Shown here: positions 23,732 through 32,662 of the stretch, piece by piece
How positions within the stretch are numbered: the first letter of the stretch is position 1
Layout: every line of letters starts with the position of its first letter
DNA from: CAVZLD01 sp964522605
GTDB taxonomy: Bacteria; Planctomycetota; Planctomycetia; Pirellulales; Pirellulaceae
Assembly: GCA_964522605.1 (NCBI GenBank)
Contig: CAZFWV010000028.1
Span: 1 to 38,756, forward strand
Length of the DNA: 38,756 bases
Direction of reading: 5' to 3'
Program-made: the position numbers and the translations under genes
Notes under the pieces: generated by a model
The model's input: the letters and a program-made list of their open reading frames with translations, nothing else
Database searches by the model: none
What the model was told of the DNA's origin: nothing

Positions 23732-25507
23732 ATGGCGGGCAATTCGATGTCCGAGTTGAAATACGATTTCTTCACGCGGCTGGCGGAAATCCTGAATTCC
23801 GACCAGTCACGCTGTGTGATCCTCAGTGGTGACGTTCATGATCTGTATTTCAACGGACAGGAATACGTTCCGCTGATCCCCTTCATCTCCGAAAAGAGCA
23901 AGACGCAGAACCTGATTCGCCTGGTCTATGAGTTGAATGGGCCGATTCGTGTTCTCGACGACCAGGAACGGCTCAAGAATGCCTGGATCACCTGGAAGGC
24001 GGGTGTCGACACGAACACCTTGTTGATCCGCGATATGCAGACGCGGGGTGAGTCCCAGGTGGAGATTCTCTCGCGTCAATTTGAGCGACTGCTGTTGGAT
24101 GCGATTGGTAATCCAACGCTGGCGCTCGAGGCCCTGCGACAACTGACCATCTGCTCGCGGGCCAATCTGAACGGCGATCTGCTGATTCTGATTGAGGCGG
24201 CGGATATGCTGCTGCCTGCCGGCAACGGAGATGTCGCCTCGCTTAACGACCGACAGTTGCATCGGATCGGGATCGTCCAGGATTGGTTTTCCGATCCCGC
24301 CTTCATGAATGGCGGCGATTCGGTGGTGCTGTTCGCCGAATCACGCAGCCTGATTCATCCTCGAGTGGCCAAGCTGCCGCAAGTCGTGACCGTGGAGGTC
24401 AGTTCCCCGACCCTCGAAGAACGGCTCCATTTCATCCAGGATTTCCTCCAGCGATCGGACGATCCGCCCCAACTGTGGGGTACGCCCGAGGACTTGGCGA
24501 CGTTTACGGCTGGGCTTTCGATCCATGCCCTCCGACAAATCCTTCTGCGGGCCGCCTACCAGCGTCGGCCCCTGACGCCCGATCAACTCATCGGAAAGGT
24601 CCAGGAGTTCATCCAGGCTCAATTGGGCGAGGATGTGGTCGAGTTCAAGAAGCCGACGCATCGACTGACCGATGTGCGAGGAAACCACCGGCTGAAGGAG
24701 TTTCTCCGCAAGGAGCTTTTGCCACGATTCAAGGCGCCACCCGAGAAAGCCCTAGCGGGCGCCGCTGTGGCAGGCCCCATTGGAGGGGGGAAGACGTTCA
24801 TCTTTGAGGCCGTGGCCAGCGAAATGGATGTTCCGGTTCTCGTGCTGAAAAATATTCGCAGCCAGTGGTACGGCCAGACCGACGTAATTTTTGAACGTTT
24901 GCGACGTGTTTTGGAGGCCCTGGAAAAAGTTGTTATATTCGTAGATGAAGCGGACACCCAATTCGGTGGGATTGGCGAAGAGTCCCATTCGACCGAGCGA
25001 CGATTGACCGGGAAGATTCAGGCCATGATGTCGGATCCCCGTTTGCGGGGTAAGGTCATCTGGCTGCTGATGACGGCGCGGATCCACCTGCTGTCTCCCG
25101 ATATTCGCCGCCCCGGGCGCGTGGGAGATTTGATCATTCCCGTACTGGATCCAGAGGGAGAAGACCGCCGCGACTTCCTTCGGTGGGTGGCCGAAAGTGT
25201 GTTGGAGGCACCGACAGAACAGGATCTGGCCCGGCTGGACGAGTTAACCCCCGGTTATTCAGCAGCCGGCTTTTCCTCTCTGCGGTCGCAATTGAAAGCC
25301 AGCGGCGCGAAGACCATTGATCAGGTCGTGGAGATCGTCAAGGATCTGCTGCTGCCAGCGATTGAAAAAACGCGTCGTTATCAGACGCTCCAGGCGCTGG
25401 TAAACTGCACTCGTCGGTCGCTCCTGCCGGACGCGAACGTGACGGAACGGGACCGGGAAAGTTGGCAAACCGAAATCCGCGAGCTTGAAGCGCAGGGGAT
25501 TCGCTGA
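23732..25507 (+). CDS. Two-domain AAA ATPase next to PspA-like gene
   Basis: The 591-residue protein has a degenerate N-terminal half and an intact C-terminal AAA module. The first half (about 1-300) keeps the shape of an ATPase domain but lacks a Walker A; LLILIEAADMLLP around E155 resembles an eroded Walker B. The second half has Walker A GPIGGGKT (348-355, K354), a pore-loop-like SQWYGQ, Walker B VVIFVDEAD (D405-E406) and IRRPGR, the arginine-finger region of the classical FtsH/Cdc48/Vps4 group. At sensor 1 the usual Asn appears to be replaced (LLMTAR). Such ATPases form hexamers that remodel or unfold proteins; the adjacent PspA-like polymer is the obvious candidate substrate, as inference. 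ATG 23747 (MSELKYDFF) is a possible alternative start, with GGCGGG upstream of it. No membrane segment or protease domain is present, so it is not FtsH itself. Confidence 0.88.
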   Translation: MAGNSMSELKYDFFTRLAEILNSDQSRCVILSGDVHDLYFNGQEYVPLIPFISEKSKTQNLIRLVYELNGPIRVLDDQERLKNAWITWKAGVDTNTLLIRDMQTRGESQVEILSRQFERLLLDAIGNPTLALEALRQLTICSRANLNGDLLILIEAADMLLPAGNGDVASLNDRQLHRIGIVQDWFSDPAFMNGGDSVVLFAESRSLIHPRVAKLPQVVTVEVSSPTLEERLHFIQDFLQRSDDPPQLWGTPEDLATFTAGLSIHALRQILLRAAYQRRPLTPDQLIGKVQEFIQAQLGEDVVEFKKPTHRLTDVRGNHRLKEFLRKELLPRFKAPPEKALAGAAVAGPIGGGKTFIFEAVASEMDVPVLVLKNIRSQWYGQTDVIFERLRRVLEALEKVVIFVDEADTQFGGIGEESHSTERRLTGKIQAMMSDPRLRGKVIWLLMTARIHLLSPDIRRPGRVGDLIIPVLDPEGEDRRDFLRWVAESVLEAPTEQDLARLDELTPGYSAAGFSSLRSQLKASGAKTIDQVVEIVKDLLLPAIEKTRRYQTLQALVNCTRRSLLPDANVTERDRESWQTEIRELEAQGIR

Positions 25508-25598
25508 CGCGAATCCGGGAAGCGCCACTGCGACGCAAGCGAGGGCCTACTCGAGATGTCTCGAATGGGCCGAGTGATTCACGTTTGAGGACGCAGGC

Positions 25599-26927
25599 AT
25601 GCCAACCATTCTAGTCGTCGATGATTCTGCCACCGATCGTCGGATGATGGGTGGAATTCTAGAACGCCACGGGATGGCGGTTCGCTACGCCGAAAACGGT
25701 TCCGGCGCCCTTAAGCAGTTGGAACGTTCTTTGCCGGATGCGGTCCTGACCGATATGCAGATGCCCGAAATGGACGGCCTGCAGCTGGTCAAGGCGGTCC
25801 GCACGCGACATCCGGACGTGCCCGTGATTCTGATCACGGCGCATGGCAGCGAGACGCTCGCGGCGGAAGCGCTCCAACAGGGCGCAGCGAGCTACGTGCC
25901 GAAGTCGCAGATCCAACACCTTTTGGTTGAATCGGTCAACCATGTGCTTGAGCTCGCGCGCGGCGAAGCGAACTATCGGCGGTTGATCGAACACACCGCT
26001 CTGACGGAATTTCAATTCGAGCTGGCCAACGATGAAGAGTTGATCGAGCCGTTGATTATTCTCGTTCAACAAATGGTGGGGGGCATGGATCTCTGCGACG
26101 CGGCGGGTCGTCTGCAGGTGGGCGTTGCTCTTGAGCAGGCCATTCTGAACGCGATGTATCACGGGAATCTGGAACTCACGACGCCCCAGTTGCGCGAAAT
26201 TCAGGCGCACGAGGGCGAGGAAGGCTACGTTTCCCTCATTCAACAGCGACTGGCGACCGAACCCTTCGCGACGCGAAAGGTCCACGTCCGGGCCCGGATT
26301 GCACGGGACGAAGCGCGATTGACCGTCCGTGATGAGGGGTCGGGATTCGACGTCCAGAGCAGCCTCGATGTGACGGTTAGTGATAACGAGAACGCGGGAC
26401 GTGGACTCGTGTTAATGTGGGGCTTGATGGATAAGGTGGTCTACAACAAGGCTGGGAATGAAGTCGTCCTGATCAAGCGGCGCGAACAGTCCCGCGAGGC
26501 CGCCCCGGCGGCGGAGACCATGGCAACCGCGGCCTCCGTTCCCGTCGGTGCAAACGCGGTGACCGCCGCACCCGTAAGCGGACAAAAGAAACTTGAGAAA
26601 CTCGGCGAACTCGTCCCGCTCAATGGAGGGCGCTCCATCGTGCTCACGCAGCCGCGTCTGAGTGTTGGACGTGACCCCTCGTGTGATATCGTTCTGCCGT
26701 TCACCGACGTTTCCCACCAGCACTGCCTGCTCTACATGTACAGCGGTTGGTGGTATGTGAAGGATCTCAAGAGCGCCAATGGCGTACGCATCAATCGTAC
26801 GCAGGTCGATCAGAAGCGGATTGCACCGGGAGCCATTCTGAGTATTGCGACGCACCAGTTCGAAGCCCGCTATAGCCCCTGGGATCTGGGGGCGGTGGGC
26901 ATCACGCCACCCGTGGACCCGTTTTGA
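25599..26927 (+). CDS. Receiver-HATPase-FHA fusion signalling protein
   Basis: The 442-residue protein joins three domains. Residues 1-120 are a complete receiver: VVDDS (D8, D9), phospho-acceptor D52 in LTDMQMPEMDG, T80 and K102. Residues about 135-295 form a small HATPase of the anti-sigma RsbW/SpoIIAB type: N-box LEQAILNAMYHGN (E179, N184), DEGSGF (245-250) and GRGLVLM (268-273). After an Ala/Val-rich linker, residues about 335-425 are an FHA domain with GR (357-358), SHQH (372-375) and NG (394-395), able to bind phosphothreonine. It could therefore take input from a histidine kinase and from a Ser/Thr kinase, and act through partner-switching on a sigma factor or target protein. No anti-sigma antagonist is nearby. 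It starts 91 bases after the AAA gene with GAGG eight bases before the ATG, so co-transcription is plausible. It converges with the hybrid kinase gene. Confidence 0.93.
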   Translation: MPTILVVDDSATDRRMMGGILERHGMAVRYAENGSGALKQLERSLPDAVLTDMQMPEMDGLQLVKAVRTRHPDVPVILITAHGSETLAAEALQQGAASYVPKSQIQHLLVESVNHVLELARGEANYRRLIEHTALTEFQFELANDEELIEPLIILVQQMVGGMDLCDAAGRLQVGVALEQAILNAMYHGNLELTTPQLREIQAHEGEEGYVSLIQQRLATEPFATRKVHVRARIARDEARLTVRDEGSGFDVQSSLDVTVSDNENAGRGLVLMWGLMDKVVYNKAGNEVVLIKRREQSREAAPAAETMATAASVPVGANAVTAAPVSGQKKLEKLGELVPLNGGRSIVLTQPRLSVGRDPSCDIVLPFTDVSHQHCLLYMYSGWWYVKDLKSANGVRINRTQVDQKRIAPGAILSIATHQFEARYSPWDLGAVGITPPVDPF

Positions 26928-26997
26928 GCGGTCCGAGCGGCTCAGCCGGAGCTTTGCCTGTCCGCGGCCATTCCCAAGTTCCTGCTGGGATCGCGCT

Positions 26998-29748
26998 TCA
27001 GCCGGTCTTTTGCAGAAAGTCCCGCAACTCCGCCATCAGATGCTCTGCTGCCTCTTGCAGCTGTCGGTATCGATCCGTGGCTCCCTCGAGATCGGATCGC
27101 CGGCCTTGATCCTCCAACTCACGAGCCAGATTCGTCACCCGCGCGTTGCCGAAAATCCGGCTCGAGCCTTTGATCGTATGGGCACTTCGCTGCATCGTGG
27201 GAAAGTCCGGTTGGGCGATGGCCTGGTGCAGCTCGGTCAAGAGCTGCGGGCACTCCCCGAGAAACACTTCGATGACGTCGCGGAGCAATTCCTGGTCACC
27301 ATCGACGGAATCCAGCGCAACGGCCAAGTCGAATGCTGTGGGTGTCGAGGAACGATCGGCGGGGCGTTCGGCAGGGGCCATCTTCTTCACTGCCTCGTAA
27401 AGTTGTTCTTTGCGGATGGGTTTCGACAGATAGCCGTCCATGCCGGCTGCCAGACAGCGAGCTTCGTCACCTTTCTTGACGTGTGCGGTGATCGCAAGGA
27501 TCGACAACCGACGACCGGTCCCTTGTTCCAGTTTGCGGATCTGGCGCGTGGCCTCCAGGCCGTCCATCACCGGCATCTGAACGTCCATCAAGACGAGGTC
27601 GAAATTATACTTCCCAGAGGCCACTAGGTCGACTGCCTCCACGCCGTTGTTGGCCACGGTGACTTCATGCCCCCACTTGTTCAACAGCCCCAAGGCCAGT
27701 TTCTGATTGGCCCAGCCATCCTCCGCCAGCAGAATCCGAAGTGGCCGTACCGTGGTTGTGGCACGGAGCCGACGGGCTGAGGCACTGGCTTCAGTCGGAT
27801 GACCAATCGCGGCCAGGATGCTGTTTCGCAATTCAGATTGTTTCACCGGCTTGAGCAAGCGGAACTTGATTCCCAGTTCCGAAAAACGACCGAGTTCCGC
27901 ATCGCGGCTGCCGGAAGTCAGCAAGATCACAGGCAACTGGCCGTAGCCGTCGATCTGTCGCAGTTCGTCGATCAACTGAATCCCGTCGACTCGTGGCATG
28001 TGGTGGTCCGTGATTAAGACCTGGGGTTCTCGACTGGTGCCTTGGAGCTCCCTTAACTGGCGAATTGCATCCGGGGCACTGCTGATGACGGTGACTTCGG
28101 CCTGCCAGCTGCGCAGGATTTCGTCCAGAATTCGTCGATTGGTCGCATTGTCATCGACGACCATCAGTCGCAGACCCCGCAAGGCTTCCAGACTCAATGC
28201 GGTCGCTGCCGTCTGCTCTTCGGCGACGTGCAGTCGTACGGTCACATGGAACGCACTCCCCCGACCGGGTTCACTTTCGACCCAGATCTGTCCGTTCAAC
28301 AGTGCCGCCAGGCGAAGGGAAATCGAGAGTCCAAGACCGGTTCCGCCGAATTCGCGAGTGGTGGAGGTATCGGCCTGTTGGAATGCGGAGAAGATCTTCT
28401 CCTGCTGCGATTCCGGGATGCCGATTCCGGTGTCGGTGACGGAAATGTGTAATTCCACGAAGTCTTCCTCGACCCGCTTACCGTCGACTCGAACGACAAC
28501 CTCTCCATCCTGCGTGAATTTGATCGCGTTTCCGACCAAGTTGACCACAATCTGATTCAGACGCGTCGGATCTCCGTCGAGGATCTCGGGAACCGCGGGA
28601 TCCACATGCCAGGCAAGCTCGAGGCCTTTGGTGTGAGCGCGAAAGGCGAGTGCCTTGAGCGTATCGCCGAGCGTTTCTCGCAGGGCAAAGCGGACGTTCT
28701 CCAATTCGATTTTGTCGGCTTCGATCTTGGAGAAATCCAGGATCTGATTGATGATGCCCAGCAGCGACTCTCCGGAAGTAAGCACCGTTTCCAGGTAGTC
28801 TCGCAGCACGGGCGTCAGATCAAAATCGAGGACGAGTTCGGTCATCCCGATGATTGCGTTCAAGGGCGTGCGGATTTCGTGGCTGACGTTTGCCAGGAAA
28901 TCGCTCTTCGCCCGGTTTGCTGCTTCGGCCGCCTCTTTCGCTTCTCGTTGCGCCTCTTCCGCCAGTTTTCGGTTGGTGATGTCGCGCGAGACCCCGAAGG
29001 TCCCGACGACCTCGCCGCGATAATTCCGCAGCGGTGCCTTCGTCGTCGAAACCCAGGTCGTGTGTCCGTCCGGCCAGACCAATTGTTCTTCTTTCCCGAC
29101 GACGGACCGTCCCGTTCGCACGACTTGGGCTTCGTCTTCGCGGGAGCGGCGGGCGTACTGTTCTGGATAGAAGTCCCAATCGGTCTTGCCGGTCGCATCG
29201 GCGGGCGAGTTGAGACCCATCTGCCAGGCTTTAGCTCGACTGACCCGGATATAGCGGCCGTCCCGGTCTTTAAAGTCAATGTGGTCCGGCGTGTTGGCTA
29301 AGAGCGCGTTAAGCAACTGCCGCTCCTGATCCAACTCGGTCTCGGCCCGTTTCTGTTCCGAGACATCCCAGAAGATGATCTGCGTCCCGACGATCTGTCC
29401 CTCGGCGGATCGGATCGGCATTTTTCGAACTTCAAAAAAATGCGTTTCCCCTCCGCTGCGATTCTCCTCGATGTCCGAGAAGGTCTGCCCCGTTCGCTCG
29501 ACGAGCATGTCGTCGTGCCGGTATTTTTCGGCCAACTCCTTCGGGAAGAAGTCAAAGTCGGTCTTGCCGAGTACTTTTTCGCGTGGCAACCCCAACAGGC
29601 GGCAGAATGACTGATTGGCAAATGTGATCCGTCCCGACAGATCTTTGCACGTCACGTGGACCGGGAGATTCTCCACCAGCGAGCTGTAGAGCGCCTCCAG
29701 GTCTTCGTGCGACTTCGTGAGGGAAGTTTTGTCGGGCGCTTCATCCAT
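26998..29748 (-). CDS. Soluble hybrid histidine kinase, PAS-PAS-HisKA-HATPase-REC-REC-HPt
   Basis: The 916-residue protein has no membrane segment. In order: PAS domains at about 15-135 and 140-262 (both with FDFFP/WDFYP-type ends); HisKA with NVSHEIRTPLN and H290; HATPase about 395-510 with NLVGNAIKFT, DTGIGIP and GGTGLGLSIS; a first receiver about 528-645 with D581 in ITDHHMP; a second receiver about 670-790 with D722 in LMDVQMP; and an HPt domain about 825-905 with H857 in SAHTIKGSS. It can thus carry out a full internal phosphorelay, His-Asp-His, and pass phosphate to a separate receiver. The receiver-HATPase-FHA protein encoded tail to tail 70 bases away is a natural candidate, but this is inference. 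The signal sensed by the PAS domains is not evident. The start is supported by GGAG nine bases upstream. Confidence 0.96.
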   Translation of the reverse strand: MDEAPDKTSLTKSHEDLEALYSSLVENLPVHVTCKDLSGRITFANQSFCRLLGLPREKVLGKTDFDFFPKELAEKYRHDDMLVERTGQTFSDIEENRSGGETHFFEVRKMPIRSAEGQIVGTQIIFWDVSEQKRAETELDQERQLLNALLANTPDHIDFKDRDGRYIRVSRAKAWQMGLNSPADATGKTDWDFYPEQYARRSREDEAQVVRTGRSVVGKEEQLVWPDGHTTWVSTTKAPLRNYRGEVVGTFGVSRDITNRKLAEEAQREAKEAAEAANRAKSDFLANVSHEIRTPLNAIIGMTELVLDFDLTPVLRDYLETVLTSGESLLGIINQILDFSKIEADKIELENVRFALRETLGDTLKALAFRAHTKGLELAWHVDPAVPEILDGDPTRLNQIVVNLVGNAIKFTQDGEVVVRVDGKRVEEDFVELHISVTDTGIGIPESQQEKIFSAFQQADTSTTREFGGTGLGLSISLRLAALLNGQIWVESEPGRGSAFHVTVRLHVAEEQTAATALSLEALRGLRLMVVDDNATNRRILDEILRSWQAEVTVISSAPDAIRQLRELQGTSREPQVLITDHHMPRVDGIQLIDELRQIDGYGQLPVILLTSGSRDAELGRFSELGIKFRLLKPVKQSELRNSILAAIGHPTEASASARRLRATTTVRPLRILLAEDGWANQKLALGLLNKWGHEVTVANNGVEAVDLVASGKYNFDLVLMDVQMPVMDGLEATRQIRKLEQGTGRRLSILAITAHVKKGDEARCLAAGMDGYLSKPIRKEQLYEAVKKMAPAERPADRSSTPTAFDLAVALDSVDGDQELLRDVIEVFLGECPQLLTELHQAIAQPDFPTMQRSAHTIKGSSRIFGNARVTNLARELEDQGRRSDLEGATDRYRQLQEAAEHLMAELRDFLQKTG

Positions 29749-30059
29749 GAGATCAATCTCCAGCGGCCGCCGTATGATATCGACGTTTGACGGGAAGGTG
29801 TCCCAAAGATGACCACCGTCCTGGTGGTCCGGTTCCGGCGCCGTTCACGATAACGGGTCGACGCCTCGAAGACAATCGTTTCTGAACCATTCTTCGCCAT
29901 TCCCGGCTCGTCGCCGACCGGAACCACGTGCACGTCAGCATTGGTTTTCCTCCGCCTCGGCGGGGCTGCCCCTCGATGTCTTTCCGCATTGTCTCGCGGC
30001 CCGGCTTCCTGGATGATCCAAGGACGTACGCGGAACGGCGAGCGACGAGACTGCTTCGT
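29749..30059. other. Intergenic region, 311 bp, nothing recognised
   Basis: It lies between the acyl-CoA synthetase stop and the hybrid kinase start, both on the minus strand. No frame has protein character and I see no clear hairpin with a T-tract. It must contain the promoter of the kinase gene. Confidence 0.55.
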
Positions 30060-31754
30060 TCATCGACGAGAGCGCGGCTCCTGAGGGGTTTCATACAGGG
30101 CGTCGATTTGCGGGCCGAAGTGTTCGAGAATCACGGCGCGACGCAGGCTCATCTTGGGCGTCAGTTCGCCCCGTTCCGCCAGCAAGGGTCGTGGCAACAG
30201 GAGGAAGTCGCGCACCTGCTCGTGGTGGGCTACGCAGGCCAGGCAGGCGTCGATTCGTTGCCGAATCAGATCGCGTACGGCAGATTGACTGAGGAATTCA
30301 GACGGGTCGGATCGCGCGCGCTTGATAGACACATGTTCCCGGATTTGGTCCACATTCGGAACGATCAACGCCGTCAAATAACTGCGTCCTTCGCCGACGA
30401 TCATCGCCTGTTCGATCAACGGTTCGGTCAGCAGCAATGCCTCCAGATAGGCGGGCTCAACCTTCTTGCCGACGTTCAGTACGATCCGCTCTGTCTTCCG
30501 ACCGGTGATTCGCAGGTACCCGTCTTCATCGATTTGACCTAAGTCTCCCGTGTACAACCAGCCATCGCGTAGAGCGTGCGCGGTTGCGGCCGCATCGCGC
30601 CAATAGCCGAGCATCACGTGAGGACCGCGCGTCAGAACTTCTCCATCGTCGGCGATGCGGACCTGGGTGCCGGGCAGCGGTCGCCCCACGGCACCGCGAC
30701 GGTTTTCGCGCGCGGAGCTCGTGGAAATCACCGGGGATGCTTCCGTCTGTCCGTAACCTTGCAGCAAGGGGACCCCTCGCTCATTAAAAAAGTCATACAA
30801 GGATTCGGCCAGCGGCGCCCCGCCGCAACTGCAGGACCGGATCCGTCCACCGAACCACTGTCGGAGGGTCCCCTCTTGCGGGTCCACTTTTCGTTGTTCC
30901 AAGCGGCGACGGACCTGTTCATAGAAGTAGGGCACACCGTTCATCACCGTCGGTCGTAGAATCGCGCAATCCTCCAATACGGAAGCACGACCTCCAGCCA
31001 GAGCGAGTTGCGCACCGGCGCAGATTGTCGTGTACCAGCCGCAGGTCCGCTCATAGATGTGGCTCAAAGGCAAGAAACTCAGTCGCAGATCCTCGGCGGT
31101 TAGCCCTTTGACTTGGATGGTGCGCAGCGCGGTGAACGCAAGGTTGCCGTGACTCAGCATGACTCCCTTCGGATCTCCCGTCGTGCCCGACGTATAGAGG
31201 ATCGTGGCCAGCGAATCGGCGGCCACCTCGGTTTGCGCCGTACGAATCATCCTGCTTAGGGACGCAACATCGCCTGACTTGGACCAAGAACTCCAATCGA
31301 TTACCGGGCGCGGACCGAGCGATTTGCGCCGACCGTGATATCGGATCAAAGGCAAATCACCGGGCAGTTGCGCTTCGATGCGATCCAGTTTGGCGAATTG
31401 AGTTTCATCCGATACAAACAGCACTCGCGATTCACTATGTTCCACTTGCCGTTGGATTTGCTCCGCGGCCAGGGAAGCGTGCAGCGGCACGTGTACGGCT
31501 TGCACGAGTTGGATTGCCAGGTCCGTCACGATCCACTCGTATCGGTTTTCGGCTAGTTGCGCCACTCGGTCTCCCGGTCGGATACCCAGGTGGATCAATC
31601 CGCACGCGATGCGGTGCACGTCCTGGCCAAGTTCTGCCCAGCTGATCGATACAAAGTGGTTGCCGCGTTTGATGTACAATGCAGCGCGCGCTGCGTCGCG
31701 TTGTAGGCGATCGGCGAAATGGTGGACGATCGTCGGAGCGCCTGAATTTGTCAT
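30060..31754 (-). CDS. Long-chain acyl-CoA synthetase (AMP-forming)
   Basis: The enzyme is about 564 residues and belongs to the ANL superfamily: it activates a fatty acid with ATP to an acyl-adenylate and then forms acyl-CoA. Visible motifs are the AMP-binding YTSGTTGDPKGVMLSHGN (near 185-202), LPLSHIYERT, GYGQTEASPVIS, YTGDLGQIDEDGYLRITGRKTE and the C-terminal ELTPKMSLRR (about 531-541). The open frame continues about 193 codons further upstream, but that part is Pro/Arg/Ser-rich, has no homology I recognise and runs through the divergent B3/4 gene. I therefore start at ATG 31754 (MTNSGAPTIVHHFADR), where the normal enzyme N terminus begins; no strong ribosome site is present, and ATG near 31836 is an alternative. 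In place of the common ELTPTxKLRR, the lysine sits two residues earlier. Substrate chain length is inferred from family only. Confidence 0.9.
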   Translation of the reverse strand: MTNSGAPTIVHHFADRLQRDAARAALYIKRGNHFVSISWAELGQDVHRIACGLIHLGIRPGDRVAQLAENRYEWIVTDLAIQLVQAVHVPLHASLAAEQIQRQVEHSESRVLFVSDETQFAKLDRIEAQLPGDLPLIRYHGRRKSLGPRPVIDWSSWSKSGDVASLSRMIRTAQTEVAADSLATILYTSGTTGDPKGVMLSHGNLAFTALRTIQVKGLTAEDLRLSFLPLSHIYERTCGWYTTICAGAQLALAGGRASVLEDCAILRPTVMNGVPYFYEQVRRRLEQRKVDPQEGTLRQWFGGRIRSCSCGGAPLAESLYDFFNERGVPLLQGYGQTEASPVISTSSARENRRGAVGRPLPGTQVRIADDGEVLTRGPHVMLGYWRDAAATAHALRDGWLYTGDLGQIDEDGYLRITGRKTERIVLNVGKKVEPAYLEALLLTEPLIEQAMIVGEGRSYLTALIVPNVDQIREHVSIKRARSDPSEFLSQSAVRDLIRQRIDACLACVAHHEQVRDFLLLPRPLLAERGELTPKMSLRRAVILEHFGPQIDALYETPQEPRSRR

Positions 31755-31987
31755 CCCAGGAGTTCGTCGTCCGCACGACGGAAGAACCGAGTTATCATTG
31801 GACCGTTCAATCGGAACCTGCAGCTTGGGCATCATAACCGCCGTGGGCGGCGGAAACAGGGGACCGAAGGCGATTCTCCGAGGCTTTTCCGGAGTTCCTA
31901 CAGGATCGCACGACGTTCCCCCGTCACTTCGTGAGGTCGTTGGGACTCGATCACCGATTCTAGAGGGGAGTGGCGGGAGGTTTGCAG
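31755..31987. promoter_or_regulatory. Divergent promoter region
   Basis: 233 bases separate the starts of the acyl-CoA synthetase (minus) and the B3/4 protein (plus), so both promoters should lie here. I do not see a convincing -35/-10 pair or operator. Confidence 0.4.
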
Positions 31988-32662
31988 ATGTTGGAAGTGA
32001 AGCTGCATGGCGTTCCGGAAACGTTCTTGGCTGGTTTTGTCCAGGCGGTGGAAATCCGGCCGGCGCCGAGTACTGCCAGGTTCTTGGAAGCCGCCCAGCA
32101 GGCCGTTCACCGTGTGCAGTCCGAAGGGCTTGCGGGAGGAGAATCTCGCAGGACGGCGATTCGGCATCTGTTGCGGCAAGGGGGCTATCGGCCGGCGGGG
32201 CGCAACAAACCCGCGCAGGAGTACCTCCTGCGGACCGTTCAGCAACAAGCGGCACTGCCACAAATCTTGAATGCCGTGGATCTGGTGAATCTGAAATCAC
32301 TGCAAAGTGGGTTGCCCATTTCGCTCGTTGCACTGGATCGCCTCGGCTGGCATCTGGAGCTTCGGTTGGGGCAACCAGGGGAGCGGTATGTGTTCAACAG
32401 CGGCGGCCAGGAGTTGGAACTCAACGGTCTGCTGTGCTTGTGCCGCGTTTCGCCGGAAGGTTCAACGCCTGGTGGCAGTCCGGTCAAGGATTCGATGTGG
32501 GCCAAGGTCACCACCGAGGACCGGTCGGTACTGGCCTGTGTCTACGCCAGTGAACCGGCAATTGACCGTCCCGAATTCGAGCGTTGGCTGGAGGAGCTGG
32601 CGGAAGGCTTCCGCCGTGAATGTGCCGCGCGGGAGACTCGAGTCTGGATCCAGCCGGCGTGA
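31988..32662 (+). CDS. Stand-alone B3/4 (tRNA synthetase editing-like) domain protein
   Basis: The 224-residue protein consists mainly of a B3/4 domain, the fold that in the phenylalanyl-tRNA synthetase beta subunit removes wrongly attached tyrosine. The diagnostic stretch LPQILNAVDLVNLKSLQSGLPISLVALDR lies near 90-120; it is followed by a strand-rich part with ELNGLLCLCR and DSMWAKVTTEDRSVLACVYA. The other PheT domains are absent. Stand-alone members occur in many bacteria; trans-editing of mischarged tRNA is one proposal, but no function is settled. The ATG at 31988 is chosen over the in-frame GTG at 31970 because GGGAGG lies seven bases before it. It is divergent from the acyl-CoA synthetase gene and no tRNA or translation gene is adjacent. 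Confidence 0.85.
   Translation: MLEVKLHGVPETFLAGFVQAVEIRPAPSTARFLEAAQQAVHRVQSEGLAGGESRRTAIRHLLRQGGYRPAGRNKPAQEYLLRTVQQQAALPQILNAVDLVNLKSLQSGLPISLVALDRLGWHLELRLGQPGERYVFNSGGQELELNGLLCLCRVSPEGSTPGGSPVKDSMWAKVTTEDRSVLACVYASEPAIDRPEFERWLEELAEGFRRECAARETRVWIQPA

Noticed and set aside
30130..30165. Loss of the catalytic lysine in the acyl-CoA synthetase C terminus
   Set aside because: A lysine is present two residues earlier (ELTPKMSLRR), so loss of activity cannot be argued from this.
31755..32333. N-terminal extension of the acyl-CoA synthetase frame (about 193 codons)
   Set aside because: Pro/Arg/Ser-rich, unlike the family N terminus, and overlaps the divergent B3/4 gene, which has a good ribosome site.
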